DNA of 64,000 nt, taken from assembly GCA_001566295.1 (NCBI GenBank), contig KQ964249.1, positions 2,232,001 through 2,296,000 of the forward strand, in the 5' to 3' direction. This DNA comes from Microdochium bolleyi. Lineage: Eukaryota > Ascomycota > Sordariomycetes > Xylariales > Microdochiaceae. A model generated the notes under the pieces. That model had not been told where the DNA came from and searched no databases. It was given only the letters and a program-made list of their open reading frames with translations. Positions 1-10,551 of the stretch are shown here, in pieces. The position numbers were made by a program, and so were the translations under genes. Every line of letters starts with the position of its first letter. The first letter of the stretch is position 1.

Positions 1-784
1 GCTGGACTGGACACTGCATCCGGCGTCGCCAGCGATCCTTGTGTTTGCGACATTGGGCAGCGAATCATCAACCGCGATGGGGTGGTGGAACCCGAAGCCT
101 GAATCCACTGCATGTGGCCCGTGCTTGCAGCACTTTGTGCACTGGGAATAATGCACGACAAAGGACTTTCTGCGAGGCTGCCCTGCCGGAAGAAGCCCTG
201 GAGCTGCGTTCATGGGAGCGCAGACAGGACCAAACCATGCCCCGGCTCTGCCTGCCTGGTCAGCGCCCGTGCGTGGTGGCATGTCCTCCTCTCTCTTCTC
301 TTCTGCTCTTCCTTGCCAAACCGCTCGCGGCCACCCACCAAAGACTGCAATTTTGCAATACCCACTGATGATCCAACACCCTCGCTTTTTCCCGGCTACT
401 TGTTGAGCAACCGGCGACCCGTGATGACACTTCAGAACGAAGAGCAATGACAGCTCAAATCGCTGCCGCAACGTCCACCGCCCACCACCAAGAAAGCCAG
501 CGTTTGCTTGCACACAGCGAGAGCACCTCGGCCGAAGATGGCGAGCGATGCCTGCACGCCAGAATCCAGATGGGAGGCCAGCACAAACCTACCTGGGCTG
601 TGTGGTGGTGCGAGGCACTCAATGTGTGGACGGGTAGCCCACTCGTCGTAGGCTGTGGCAGGGTGAGTGTCTCCGATGCCACAGGGTAGGTGCATCTTCT
701 CCTAGTCTACCCATACCTATTGTCGCCCGGCTCCTCTTGTCCAAGACACTGGACTGGCCAGCCCACGCCGGGCCGGACCCAACA

Positions 785-804
785 CGCCGCCGCCGCCGCC
801 GCCG
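785..804. repeat. Short CGC trinucleotide run
   Basis: About six consecutive CGC/GCC units in non-coding DNA upstream of set3. This is a simple microsatellite with no sign of function. Confidence 0.7.
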
Positions 805-1390
805 AGTTCACTCGTTCGCACTTTGTGCAAGAGACGGACGGCACGGCTACTTCCACCCAGCGCTGGCCGGCCGCATCATCGTCGCCGTGCTGGTCGAGAG
901 AGTGTCCTCCTTCCTGCCGCAGCGCCGCAGCCTTTCCATGTCCACTGCCATCATGCTGCTGGGGTATGCACCAGCGGGCAAGGATGTGTGCAAGCAGTGG
1001 GCACTGCTACGCCCAGTCCGGCTGAGGCAGCTCGTCCCATAGCCGTCGTTGCAACAGTCAGGTCAGCACTGCACGCAAGGAGCGGTTTCCCGCCCGCTAC
1101 TAGCAAAAAGCTGGCGCTGCTGGTGGCTGCCCATGCTCCTCTGGGCGGGCTGGTCTGCCTGCCTGGCCTGTCCCGCCTGGGCTTGGTACGCGTCGCTCGC
1201 TGCCAGCCCAGTTCTGCTGCTGCACTCTTGAGGCCTGCGCTCCTCCTACAGCGCAGACACAGCCAGCCAGGCCATGTCGCCCTTTCCCATCCCATCATTT
1301 CCCACCTGCTGCACCGCTGCTCCTCACCCCCGTCAAAACTCTCTCCCTCCACCTTTGCACCCGCGCCCTTCTCCCTCTCGCCCGCCCAGC

Positions 1391-1440
1391 CGCACACTCA
1401 CACACACTCACTCTCTCTCGTTCCTCTTCTCTCAACCCAC
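1391..1440. repeat. CA/CT-rich low-complexity tract
   Basis: Mixed CACA and CTCT runs in the presumed set3 promoter or leader. On the + strand the tract is almost free of G. Pyrimidine-rich tracts of this kind often lie close to transcription starts in filamentous fungi; that role is inferred here. Confidence 0.6.
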
Positions 1441-2078
1441 CATTGTCCCGTGTCTCCCTCCCTCCTTGTCCTCGCCACGGCTCTCCGACCTCGACAACGT
1501 TATTCTCCCAGCCATACGACTCGACGCCTTGCACCGCCTGCAGTGTCATCCATTGCGACCACATCCAACATCCTTCCGATCCTCATCGCCAACGAGTCTG
1601 GTCCTCCTGTGCCTGCGGGTTGTCGTCGCCGACTGCCCCTTCAAACAATCCTGCCTCTGTGCACACGCGACTGCGACATCTCCGACCACTCCACGACGTC
1701 ACGCTCGACACTCGCCGGCGAAGCACCTTCCTCGAAGTGATTGCGTGCGGACACACGCTCTCCAGGTGGCACCCCTTACGCCAGTCGATCTGGCACTCGT
1801 GACGCTTCTCATCCTGCGCGATAGGGCCATCTAGTCCTCGCGTTAGTTGTGCTCGAACGCCAGCCGATCTCTGGTTCTGTAGCGTGCACCGTCTCGCTGC
1901 CACTGTCGCCATTCAAAAGAGACCAGACACGCGCCTACTCATCACTCAGCAATCCTCATCCACTGGTCGCGTCGATCGAAGCCGGCCGTCATGTCCTCCA
2001 GGCTCACACGCTTATCCTGATCCCCACCTGCTCGTCTATCTACTCAGCTCAGTCCTCCGAAAGGGAGGTGTCTGGTAG

Positions 2079-4847
2079 ATGATGAATGAAAAGTCGATGC
2101 CGCTGTCGACGCAAATCGTGCCTCCGAGTCAGCCGACTGTCGCCAGCCTCACCTCGCCTCCTCCCTTCCAACCAAGCGCACCCAACAGCAAGCCTGAGGC
2201 GGTCGAAGAAGAGCCATACACAATCAAGTGCATATGTGGCTTTTCTGACGATGACGGGAACACGATTTATTGCGAGACATGCGATTCCTGGCAGCACATC
2301 GAGTGCTACTACCCAAACAACATTCAAGAGGCCTACCGAGAAGACTTTGCACATTCTTGCGTAGACTGCAAATTCCGACTATTGGATCACCAACGCGCCT
2401 ACGAGCATCAGAGCCTCCGCCAGCGCAACGTTGGCGCAACGGAAGCCCCTGATCGTTCGAAAAAGAGACCACCGTCAAAGAGCCACAAGAAGAAGAAGCC
2501 TGCAGATTTCCAGCTCAATGGCCAGCCTGCCCAGGATCCGTCTGCGAAAGCACCCATGGAGAATGGCACGTCTCAAGGGCACCGAAAGTCCAAGAGTGTA
2601 CATCGTCTCAGCCAATCTGTATCGTCCAAGGATCCTAAGAGGAGTCCTTCCTTTGGGCAGAAACAAGGAAATCCACATGGCCACCCGCCGAGCCCAGCGA
2701 CAACGCCACCTGACAACTTCTCACAAGAGTTTGAGATTCACAATTACTCGAGCGGCTTCCACGACCTCTACAAGGACGAGAACGACTTCCCCATCGTCCA
2801 AACAAACTCGTTCGTCAGTCTTGTCATCTCGAACATCCTTTCATTATGGCTGCGGGATCATGACAAGTTGAAGGATGAGACTGGGTGCGACTATTCTGAC
2901 GTTTTCAACCCATCTTCACCTAATGTCGAGTCCGACCAGAAGCCCCCAGTGGTCGAGCACAAGAAAGAAGTTCTGCATGACACCGGACTCCCCCTGCACT
3001 GGCAGTACTTGCGGACTTCCGATCCCGTGGATAAGGATGTCCCGCTCATTGAGCTCAACGGCCAGATCGGGATTCAGAAAAACTACTGCGAGGACCCCGA
3101 CAACCGATGGGCCGAGCTGAGCTCACCATTACCCTTTGTCTTTTTCCATCCCATGCTGCCTATATATATCGACACGAGGAAGGAAGGCTCGCAAGCTCGC
3201 TATGTGCGGCGAAGCTGCCAACCCAACGCTATATTAGACACCTTCTTGTCCGGAGGCTCTGAGTATCACTTCTGGCTGGTCAGTGATCGAGCCATTGGTC
3301 GGGACGAAGAAATCACAATACCCTGGGACTTCCGGCTGCCGAAGCGAGCCCGGATGCTTCAACTCTTGGGGCTGGGAGACGATGCCACGCGACCGCAACC
3401 TGCATTTGACGTCAATGATCTGGATAGTTACCACCAGACCGCGAGCTGGATACACACCGTTCTGTCCGAGTACGGCGGTTGTGCGTGCGAGCTTGGCCCG
3501 GAATGTGCCTTCGCGCGTTTTCATCGAACGTACATCAGCAGGTCGCAGCTGAAGTCTTCCGTCAAGAAGAAGCCCCGGAAACCCAAGAACGGATTGTCGC
3601 CAACTGCAGCCAGCCAGGCCTCCAACAGTCGCGCTGCCAGTGAAGGTCACGGCGATGATGGCGGCGACAATGACTCTGGGTCTTCTCGAAGCAAGCCACC
3701 AAGCAGAGATCTCACCCCAGCTCGGCAAGGGTCGTTTGACACTCTAGGTGTTCTCACGGAGATGACAGATCGTGAGAAGCGGAAGGTCCAGATGGCCGAG
3801 GACACCTTCCGACGCATGGAGCAACAACAACCTCCGCGCAAAAAGAAGAGAATATCAGATGGCAGTGGTGGCTCTGCTCCCCCCAAGGCCAAAACGCCGA
3901 AGCTCACCCAGGGCACCTCCACCGGAATCAACGGTGCGTCAGAGTGTCGCTATGTCGATGCTGGAACATCCAGGCGTGTCTCCGGATCGCCCGCGATCTC
4001 GCCTGGTGCGTCAGATCCTCGTAAGCACTCCGTTGCGCTGTCGGATGGTGACGCGAAAGTGTCAAGAGGGGTGTCTACCGGCCAGACACCGCAGTATCGC
4101 GACTGTGGTGTGCAGACAGATACAGTGGAAGGGGAGTGGTTCAGCCCAGTCCCACTCACTCCCAAGCCCAAGAAGAGGGTCATTTCCCTCTCGAAGCGAC
4201 TCCTGCAGAATCGTCACCGATATAGGTCAGACGACAGCTCCTGTCAGCGCTCTTTGACAGGCTCCCCCTCGTCGGTGGCCTCTGCACTTGTCAAGATGGA
4301 TCTCCACTCACCAACCGCTGATCCCAAGTCACCCATTCTCAACCACGGCAGCTTGAGGACGGCCAGAACGCCAGCGTTGGTCGCAGATGCCATGAACATC
4401 GACAGACCCAACGTGGACATTGGTGTTCCGCCAAACAATGTCAAGGAGGCGTCGGTCGAGTCGGATGCCAGTGCTGCTGCTCTCGTGAAGGCGCAGTCGC
4501 CCGAAATGCGTGTACAAATACCTCCGGTTCCCACATTCGAAAGTGCAGATGCTGGTCCCGCTCCCATCGCCGGGTCTCAGCCTGCCTCGGCGCCTGTGGT
4601 CCAGTCGCCTACCATCAGCATTATGGCTAGCCCTTTTGTCCCTTCAGCAGTGAACGGCACCGCGGTTCACCCGAGTCCTGTCAAAAAGAAGTTAAGCCTG
4701 AGCGACTACACTAAGAGCAGGCTGAACAAAGCAACAAAGCCTCCGACAACACTCAAGGTCTCGGCCTCCATTTTGGAGGATGCTAAATCGCCAACTACAG
4801 ACGTCGTCATGGTGGACTCCGCTCAGGAAGACAAGTCTCCTTCTTGA
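2079..4847 (+). CDS. set3: Set3-type PHD finger and SET domain protein
   Basis: A single 922-codon exon. A PHD finger spans residues 51-97 with the full C4HC3 ligand set (C51, C53, C65, C68, H73, C76, C94, C97). A SET domain lies at about 320-416. The long C-terminal half is low-complexity, rich in Ser/Pro and basic patches (for example around 592-596). PHD-then-SET order, size and the degenerate SET motif (RRSCQPN where active enzymes have NHSCxPN) match yeast Set3/Set4 and animal MLL5. That family is a chromatin reader and scaffold of a histone deacetylase complex, probably without methyltransferase activity. An in-frame TAG sits immediately before the tandem ATG ATG. Family assignment is firm; complex membership is inferred from homologues. 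Confidence 0.9.
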   Translation: MMNEKSMPLSTQIVPPSQPTVASLTSPPPFQPSAPNSKPEAVEEEPYTIKCICGFSDDDGNTIYCETCDSWQHIECYYPNNIQEAYREDFAHSCVDCKFRLLDHQRAYEHQSLRQRNVGATEAPDRSKKRPPSKSHKKKKPADFQLNGQPAQDPSAKAPMENGTSQGHRKSKSVHRLSQSVSSKDPKRSPSFGQKQGNPHGHPPSPATTPPDNFSQEFEIHNYSSGFHDLYKDENDFPIVQTNSFVSLVISNILSLWLRDHDKLKDETGCDYSDVFNPSSPNVESDQKPPVVEHKKEVLHDTGLPLHWQYLRTSDPVDKDVPLIELNGQIGIQKNYCEDPDNRWAELSSPLPFVFFHPMLPIYIDTRKEGSQARYVRRSCQPNAILDTFLSGGSEYHFWLVSDRAIGRDEEITIPWDFRLPKRARMLQLLGLGDDATRPQPAFDVNDLDSYHQTASWIHTVLSEYGGCACELGPECAFARFHRTYISRSQLKSSVKKKPRKPKNGLSPTAASQASNSRAASEGHGDDGGDNDSGSSRSKPPSRDLTPARQGSFDTLGVLTEMTDREKRKVQMAEDTFRRMEQQQPPRKKKRISDGSGGSAPPKAKTPKLTQGTSTGINGASECRYVDAGTSRRVSGSPAISPGASDPRKHSVALSDGDAKVSRGVSTGQTPQYRDCGVQTDTVEGEWFSPVPLTPKPKKRVISLSKRLLQNRHRYRSDDSSCQRSLTGSPSSVASALVKMDLHSPTADPKSPILNHGSLRTARTPALVADAMNIDRPNVDIGVPPNNVKEASVESDASAAALVKAQSPEMRVQIPPVPTFESADAGPAPIAGSQPASAPVVQSPTISIMASPFVPSAVNGTAVHPSPVKKKLSLSDYTKSRLNKATKPPTTLKVSASILEDAKSPTTDVVMVDSAQEDKSPS

Positions 4848-5696
4848 TGGGGTGGACAGACGGGGTCGGAGAGACTACCCGCTCTCTATACGAAATACCG
4901 GATCAGTTTGCTCACCAATCCATGTTCTTTACTTTTTTAATCATTATCATCGCGGTCTTCAACCGCTTTCTTGGAGCCACGGGTGCTTTCCCAGCACGAC
5001 CACACATGCGAGAAGCATTCCTTACTGCGACTGGCGTTTGGGACGGTTTGGGTTTTGGTGTACGGGCTGCACATGTGATGCATGGGATGTATTTGCTCAG
5101 CGGAAAAGTACGGATTATCATCGTACCAGGCTCCGGGCCTCGTGCCAGCAGCGCACGTGGCGTCTGAGCAGTGTACTTTGTCAAGGCGCATCGTGGGTTG
5201 ATTTTTTGGTTATCCTGGGATACCAGGAATGTAGGGATTCCCCAAAGAGGATATGCCCTCGCGACAGCGGGCGAGCGATTGAGATAAGATACCATATACT
5301 ATATCAATGTACAAGTACGAGGCGAGCTAGACGATGATCATCGCAGCCGCCGCTATTGTTCAAAGCACGTTCAATGCTGGGGGTTTTCTCATGACTCTGT
5401 ATTGTGCCTCGGATCACGTATTGGGGAGCTCGCATTCCGCAGGCGGGCTCTGTAAGCTGGCCGTCCTAGAACCGTTGTCTTCGTTGACCAACCCCGTGCC
5501 TTGTGCCTTTGATATATGTACCGCACTATGTGTGGAAATCTTTGAGGTTCGTCCTGAGATCCGATGTACATACTATGCTCGTCCGCGCGCATGGTCTATT
5601 AGTCTGGGGGTATCAACATGGAACTGGTGACAAATATAGAACATTTCATGTACAGCCAATGACGTCCGCCATTGGGCGAATCCCTCCTCTCATCGT
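4848..5696. other. Convergent 3' region between set3 and alg7
   Basis: Tail-to-tail spacer that should hold the 3' UTRs of both neighbours. It is AT-richer than the flanks. No ORF in it shows family features and I see no repeat or RNA gene. Confidence 0.5.
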
Positions 5697-7198
5697 CTAG
5701 AAGGCACTGCGCGTGCTCAGGTTATCTTCCCTGAAGACCAGCAACGCGAGCTTGTGCCTGACGAGCAGTCCCATGATGCCGACAACGGTCTGCATGATGG
5801 TGATCTCGATAGCCAGGCGGTCTTCGCGCAAGGGCCCGCGCCAGACGAGCCACAGGTTCAAGATCGTCATGTTGCTTGTCTCCTCGATCAAGCTGCCGTC
5901 CGCGGACTCCTTGAGGCGCAGCAGGCGCAGGCGCGCGAGGAGCCGCAAGGCGAAGGCAACGGGCGCGCGGGGCTGCTTGTCCTTCTCGAAGGTGGCGACG
6001 CTCGGCTCCATGAGGCCTGTCCGGGCGTTGAAGTGTGGCAGGCGGTGCCGGGGACATGGCACAAGGCCGAAGATCTGGGGCACGCTATACACGAAGTTGA
6101 AGCCCTGCGGGATGAGGAGTAGGACGAGAGTCTTGGAGAAGTGGCCGAGGATACTAACGACGGCGAACACCATGCCCGCGAAGTAGCAGTACGTGTCCCC
6201 CACGAAAACACGCGCAGGATACCAGTTGTGTGCCAGAAGTGCGAAGCTGACGCCCAGAAACGGCAGCAGGAAGTACAGGGAGAACAAATGCGAGTCGGTC
6301 GCGGGATGCGGGTAGGGCGTGAGGAGATACATGGCGTCGTTGGCCACGAGAAGCAGGGCGATGACGATGCTCTGTGACACTTCGATGCCGTTGATGCCGG
6401 CCAAGATGTTGATGCTGTTGGGGCTAAAGATGCACAGCGCAGCCATGTAGATGTAGTACAGCGGGCCAAGGTCGAACAGTTCGCGACCGACAATCTTCTG
6501 GAGCGAGGTTGGCAGCACAATGGAGGTAACCCCAAAATCGACGAAGTAGACAACGAGAAGGGGAATCGATGCGAAGGCGGGGATGAAGAACTTGTGACGC
6601 CATCGAATGTCGAACAGGTCGTCACCGAAGCCTAGGATAGTGATTGAATGGAGGGCGATGATGGCTGACAGGAACGAAGCGAGCTGTTTGCGCCAGGCCG
6701 ATTAGCGATGCGCCCAGGAGCCTCAAGACGCGGAGAAGCTGTCTGAAGTTTTCATACCTTGCCATGCGGGAACCTGTGCAGCAGTCGGCCCCTCTGCACG
6801 TACTCTACGTTCATGACAACATCACGGTTTCCGCCACCACTAGTGGCCACGACAATGTCCTTGTAGAACGGGATCAGGATGAAGACCATGATGATGAAGA
6901 GGTAGACGACGGCACAGATGGCGCCCATGCACTCCGGGAGGGGTTCCTTGTTGTTGATCTTTGACTTGTCGCGGCCACTGAGCCCGGCTTTGACAAAGGT
7001 CGGGCCGAGCCAGCGGATCATGGCGTAGGCGGCGCAGAAGGCGATGCCGCTGAGGGCGAGCGAGGCGATGAGGGGCTCGCCCTCGCGGCGCTCGAAGGTG
7101 CGGACGAGGACGGACACGCAGACGACGGCGAGGGCCGTGAGGGACCATGTCTCGTTGCGCGAGAGCTCAGGCGTGCTCGAGGGGGACGAGACGGTCAT
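5697..7198 (-). CDS. alg7: UDP-GlcNAc:dolichyl-phosphate GlcNAc-1-P transferase
   Basis: Two exons, 7198-6758 and 6683-5697, give 475 residues. The 74-nt intron has donor GTATGA, branch GCTAAT and acceptor ACAG, and joins in phase 0. The enzyme transfers GlcNAc-1-phosphate from UDP-GlcNAc to dolichyl phosphate at the ER membrane. This is the first step of lipid-linked oligosaccharide assembly for N-glycosylation, and it is the target of tunicamycin. Visible marks are many hydrophobic segments, the metal-binding GFGDDLFDIRWRHK loop (D168, D169), the NILAGINGIE loop at about 239-248 and the VFVGDTYCYFAG segment. Length fits the Alg7/DPAGT1 family. It is convergent with set3. Confidence 0.95.
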
Positions 7199-7923
7199 GT
7201 TGCTGCTGGGGAGGGCTGTCCGTCGCCGGCGAGGACTGGGAGGGAATCGAGCTGGGGCGCAAGGAGGAGGAAGACGCGACTATCGGTTTGGCGCGTGGGT
7301 TGTGCTTGCGACCATGGTGTTGCTGCTGTGGAGGCGTGGAGACTGTGTGATGTTGTCGTCGTGGAGAAATGCCAGTCGAGGGCCCGATGACGGATGTACC
7401 TCAGCGATCTTGATAATTACACGTGGAAGGTGCGATGCAGCAGCCGGCCCCACCGGTGGTGTAACGAGGGCCCACCCCACCCCCTGTGCGCGCCTGTTTG
7501 GGGACTCTTGAGACCGTTGCAAGCGCGCTAAACCACACACCACTGGGTCCACAACTCTATTCCCAAGGTTGCTGCTTGGCAACGACGTCCAACCCCGATG
7601 CTGCTTACAAGTTGCTAAGCGAGATGAAGGAGTTTACACTTGAAGTAACTTCAAAGGCTGCAAGCCGTATCGAACACAGTATCACGAATCACCCAGGTGT
7701 CCCAAGGACAACAAAACAAGTACAGAATCACGGACTGATCCAGATTCGAAAATTAACAGTTCAGCACGGGCTTGGACTTTGACTTGTATTAATGAGTGTA
7801 CGAGGTCAGCCTGGGAACAAATAAGGAAATGAAATCTGGAAAGTGACGAATAACGGAAATAGGTGAAGGACAGGAAGGTGTGGAAAACAGAAAAGGATAG
7901 AAACCAGAAAGTAGGAAGTGTTG

Positions 7924-8571
7924 CTAAGCCAGACAATCTAGACATCCCTGTTTCCCTTCCAGGAACGCCCGCTTCTGAGGTCGGTTAGCTCCTCTCTCGC
8001 TCTCAGGTCTCACTTGCTTTCTTCGACTTGTTGCGCCTCTCCGTGGCTGCTCTGTGGGCCGCCTGGGCCATATCCCACGATTTCTGCTCTGTTTCTGCCC
8101 TGGCCTCCTCTTCCTTCTTGCTCGCGCTTTTCTCGCGCCTGTTCCTGACGCCCAACCGGCGTCGTCCGACACACTGATGGAACCATGCCATTTGTGCCCC
8201 GCAGGATCGGGTTTACCCTGGTCGATGTGATCCTTGCCGGACATTTTGTTAAGCTGTCGTGCCACAACTGTGCACGCCACACTATCTAGGAAGGTCGACG
8301 GCGTTTGTGAGATGCCGGGTTTTCTGTCGGTCCAAGCAGACTGGTTGGAGTGTATGTGCGATGAGAAGCTCGGGTTTCTCCCAGTAGTCTGAGCTACTGT
8401 GTCTGAGCCGTAAGACAATCCACTGAATTCCAGACGTCCGCGAGCATCTTGTATGCTGTGGAAGAGGCATCGAGAACCTTTGGAGCTTCCCTTTGACACG
8501 ACCCTGCCCTTTGACATGACCCTCTCCTTTGATGTGACTCTCTCCTTTGATATGACTCTCTCCTTTGACAT
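7924..8571 (-). CDS. Doubtful 215-codon ORF with hexapeptide repeats
   Basis: An ATG-started frame whose first 24 residues are four MSKERV-like hexapeptides encoded by the 18-bp tandem repeat. The rest is basic and low in complexity. Another minus frame, from about 8165 to 8003, reads as a charged helix (for example EEEARAETEQKSWDMAQAAH), so the true reading frame, if there is one, may be spliced. I recognise no family and could not build a clean exon chain. It may be non-coding. Confidence 0.2.
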   Translation of the reverse strand: MSKERVISKERVTSKERVMSKGRVVSKGSSKGSRCLFHSIQDARGRLEFSGLSYGSDTVAQTTGRNPSFSSHIHSNQSAWTDRKPGISQTPSTFLDSVACTVVARQLNKMSGKDHIDQGKPDPAGHKWHGSISVSDDAGWASGTGARKARARRKRRPGQKQSRNRGIWPRRPTEQPRRGATSRRKQVRPESERGANRPQKRAFLEGKQGCLDCLA

Positions 8572-8580
8572 GGCTCCAAC
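8491..8580. repeat. 18-bp tandem repeat, five units
   Basis: Five consecutive 18-bp units start at 8491, 8509, 8527, 8545 and 8563, each beginning CTTTGA and differing at a few positions. The unit length is a multiple of three, so every frame through it is open and repetitive. The copies are imperfect, so the array is not a very recent expansion. Confidence 0.85.
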
Positions 8581-8964
8581 AAAGAATTCTAGTCAGCAGA
8601 TACTGATTGCATGCGGCAGCAGAGCAGGGCAAGTAATGAAAGAACATTCATGGTGAGAGGCGTGAATGGGTTGGTGTTGGTGGCGGTCTGGGCGGGCGTC
8701 GAAGTGCCATTAAAGAAAGAAGGCCATAAAGAAAAGCATGGCCTGATACCTGTGAGAGGTGAAGGCATGTGATGAGGGACAGCAAGCACGAAATGGAAGC
8801 AGCGGGATCTGCAGTTGCTCTCGGCCAGCAGCACCGTCGCTGTTGGTTGGCGGTCACTGCCTGGTTCTGACATGATTGGTTCGAATCACCCGTGATGGGC
8901 CCTGTTGAGACGACACAAAGGCCGCCCTGGAGGCCATCCCCAGCTCTTCGTCCTTGCTACAGCC

Positions 8965-10551
8965 ATGAACAACTCGGTCGCCACGAGATCCCGCCACGAG
9001 ACCAGGAAAATGTATGGACGCGAAATGCATGATGATCTCGCCTGGGGAAAGAATGAAGAGGAGTCGGACAAAGGTTTCAATCTAATGCGAAGCGAACGGT
9101 TTGTCCGCACTGTCGAAGCACTCGTCGCCGAGAAAACCGGCCAGGCAGGGGAAATGAACCTCAATCTGCTAAGCGGCGGCTGCAACACCATCTACCGCAT
9201 TCGACTCGCAGACACGGGTTCGCGCGTCGTCGTCCGGCTGCCATGGCGAGGCGTTGTGCAGTATCCAGCAGACAAGACACGGCAAGAGGCAGCTACAGCT
9301 TCCTTCCTGGCCGAGCAGACGCAGCTCCCCATCCCTCGCCCATTGCACCATGGTCAGGACTCGCCCGTGGGCCCCTTCATCATCATGCCCTGGGTTGGCT
9401 GTCGGACACTCTTGTCACATCGACTGGCCGGCCCTGGGCCTCGTCACTCATCGACTCATGTCCTCGACCCAGCCGTGACAGACGACACCCTTCTCATGCT
9501 CTGGCCACCTGTGGCACGTAGCATGCTGCAAATGTCTCGCATCGCCCTGCCTCGGATCGGCTCCCTGCTCGAGACCAGCCCGGGCGCATACGAGGTCGCC
9601 GACAGACCCATCACGAAGAACATGAACGACATGGTCCAGCTCGCAAACATCCCCCGTTGTGTACTCCCACAGCAAGGCACGACCTACGCGACCGCAGCCG
9701 AGTGGTACGCGGCACTGGCTGACATGCACATTGCGCAGCTGGTCTTCCAGCGCAACGACCTGGTCTGGTCCGAGGACGACTGCCGCAACAAGTATGTTGC
9801 CCGCCAGTTGTTTCGGCGTCTGTCGCGCGAGGGAAAACTCTCCACCTTTGGATTTGCAGAGGACACATGGTCCGCCCAGTCCGCATCTCGCAGGGCACAA
9901 GCGCCGCAAGAACTAGCCCCGGCACCGTCAGAGATAGACTTCTTCCGCATCTGGTGCGACGACTTCCGTCCGAGCAACATCTTGCTCACTGAATCGGACG
10001 ACGTCGCTGCTTTCATCGACTGGGAATACGCATACTCTGCACCAACGCAATTCATCCTCGACCCGCCATGGTGGCTGCTCCTCCAGACCATGGAGTGGTG
10101 GGAAGACGGCATCGACAGCTGGATCGAAACGTATGAGGGGCGTCTCGAGACGTGGCTGGCTGCCATGGAGAAGGCGGAAGAAGCTGCCAGCGAGGATGTT
10201 GAATGGCAGCAGCATCCGAGTGACAGCCGCTTGCCAGCCACGCTGTCCCGATACATGCGCGAGAGCTGGGAGACAGGGCGATTCTTCTTGAGCTACGCGG
10301 CAAGGAATAGCTGGATGTTTGACGCCATGTACTGGAGGTTCCTGGACGAAAGATTCTTTGGTGCCCGTGCGGAGGAGACCGTCAAGAACGACCTCTGGAA
10401 AACAAGGGTCCACCTGCTCAGCGAGGAGGAATGGGATGCGATGGAAGACTTGGTGCAGAGGAAGATGGCCGAGAAGGAGGAGGGGGATCAGATAGTCCAT
10501 TGGGAAGAGGCGGAAGCAAAGCGACTGCTGGAAACGTTTCTTCACGACTAG
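8965..10551 (+). CDS. APH-superfamily kinase-like phosphotransferase
   Basis: A single exon of 528 residues, started at the ATG at 8965 (context AGCC before ATG). The frame is open a little further upstream, but only a TTG stands there. The fold is that of aminoglycoside-phosphotransferase/fungal kinase-like proteins. There is a Gly-rich nucleotide loop (SGG at 70-72) with VVVRLP after it, a catalytic loop CDDFRPSN at 331-338 where bacterial enzymes have HGDxxxxN, and a metal-binding IDWE at 351-354 in place of DFG. A Trp-rich segment (PPWWLLL) follows. These fungal families are numerous and their substrates are mostly unknown, so no drug resistance should be inferred. The gene is convergent with the membrane protein at 10894-13698. 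Confidence 0.85.
   Translation: MNNSVATRSRHETRKMYGREMHDDLAWGKNEEESDKGFNLMRSERFVRTVEALVAEKTGQAGEMNLNLLSGGCNTIYRIRLADTGSRVVVRLPWRGVVQYPADKTRQEAATASFLAEQTQLPIPRPLHHGQDSPVGPFIIMPWVGCRTLLSHRLAGPGPRHSSTHVLDPAVTDDTLLMLWPPVARSMLQMSRIALPRIGSLLETSPGAYEVADRPITKNMNDMVQLANIPRCVLPQQGTTYATAAEWYAALADMHIAQLVFQRNDLVWSEDDCRNKYVARQLFRRLSREGKLSTFGFAEDTWSAQSASRRAQAPQELAPAPSEIDFFRIWCDDFRPSNILLTESDDVAAFIDWEYAYSAPTQFILDPPWWLLLQTMEWWEDGIDSWIETYEGRLETWLAAMEKAEEAASEDVEWQQHPSDSRLPATLSRYMRESWETGRFFLSYAARNSWMFDAMYWRFLDERFFGARAEETVKNDLWKTRVHLLSEEEWDAMEDLVQRKMAEKEEGDQIVHWEEAEAKRLLETFLHD

Larger units (their letters stand above)
1..2078. other. Upstream region of set3, no gene seen
   Basis: I see no convincing coding region here. 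The frames are short, overlap on both strands and lack recognisable protein features. The right half, from about 1270, is rich in pyrimidines and CA/CT runs, which is common in 5' leaders and promoters of fungal regulatory genes, so much of it is probably the promoter and a long 5' UTR of set3. The sequence just before the set3 ATG ends in TGGTAG, which is at once an in-frame stop and a possible 3' splice site, so a leader intron or an upstream coding exon cannot be excluded. Confidence 0.5.
7199..8964. other. Divergent spacer between alg7 and the APH-like gene
   Basis: This 1.8-kb gap should hold both promoters. It contains the 18-bp tandem repeat at 8491-8580 and a doubtful minus-strand ORF at 7924-8571, listed separately. 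The rest shows no convincing coding region. Confidence 0.5.

Noticed and set aside
8876..8890. tRNA B-box-like GGTTCGAATC
   Set aside because: No A box, acceptor stem or anticodon arm can be folded around it.
8905..8964. Upstream extension of the APH-like gene
   Set aside because: It begins at TTG, which fungi rarely use; the ATG at 8965 has a good context.
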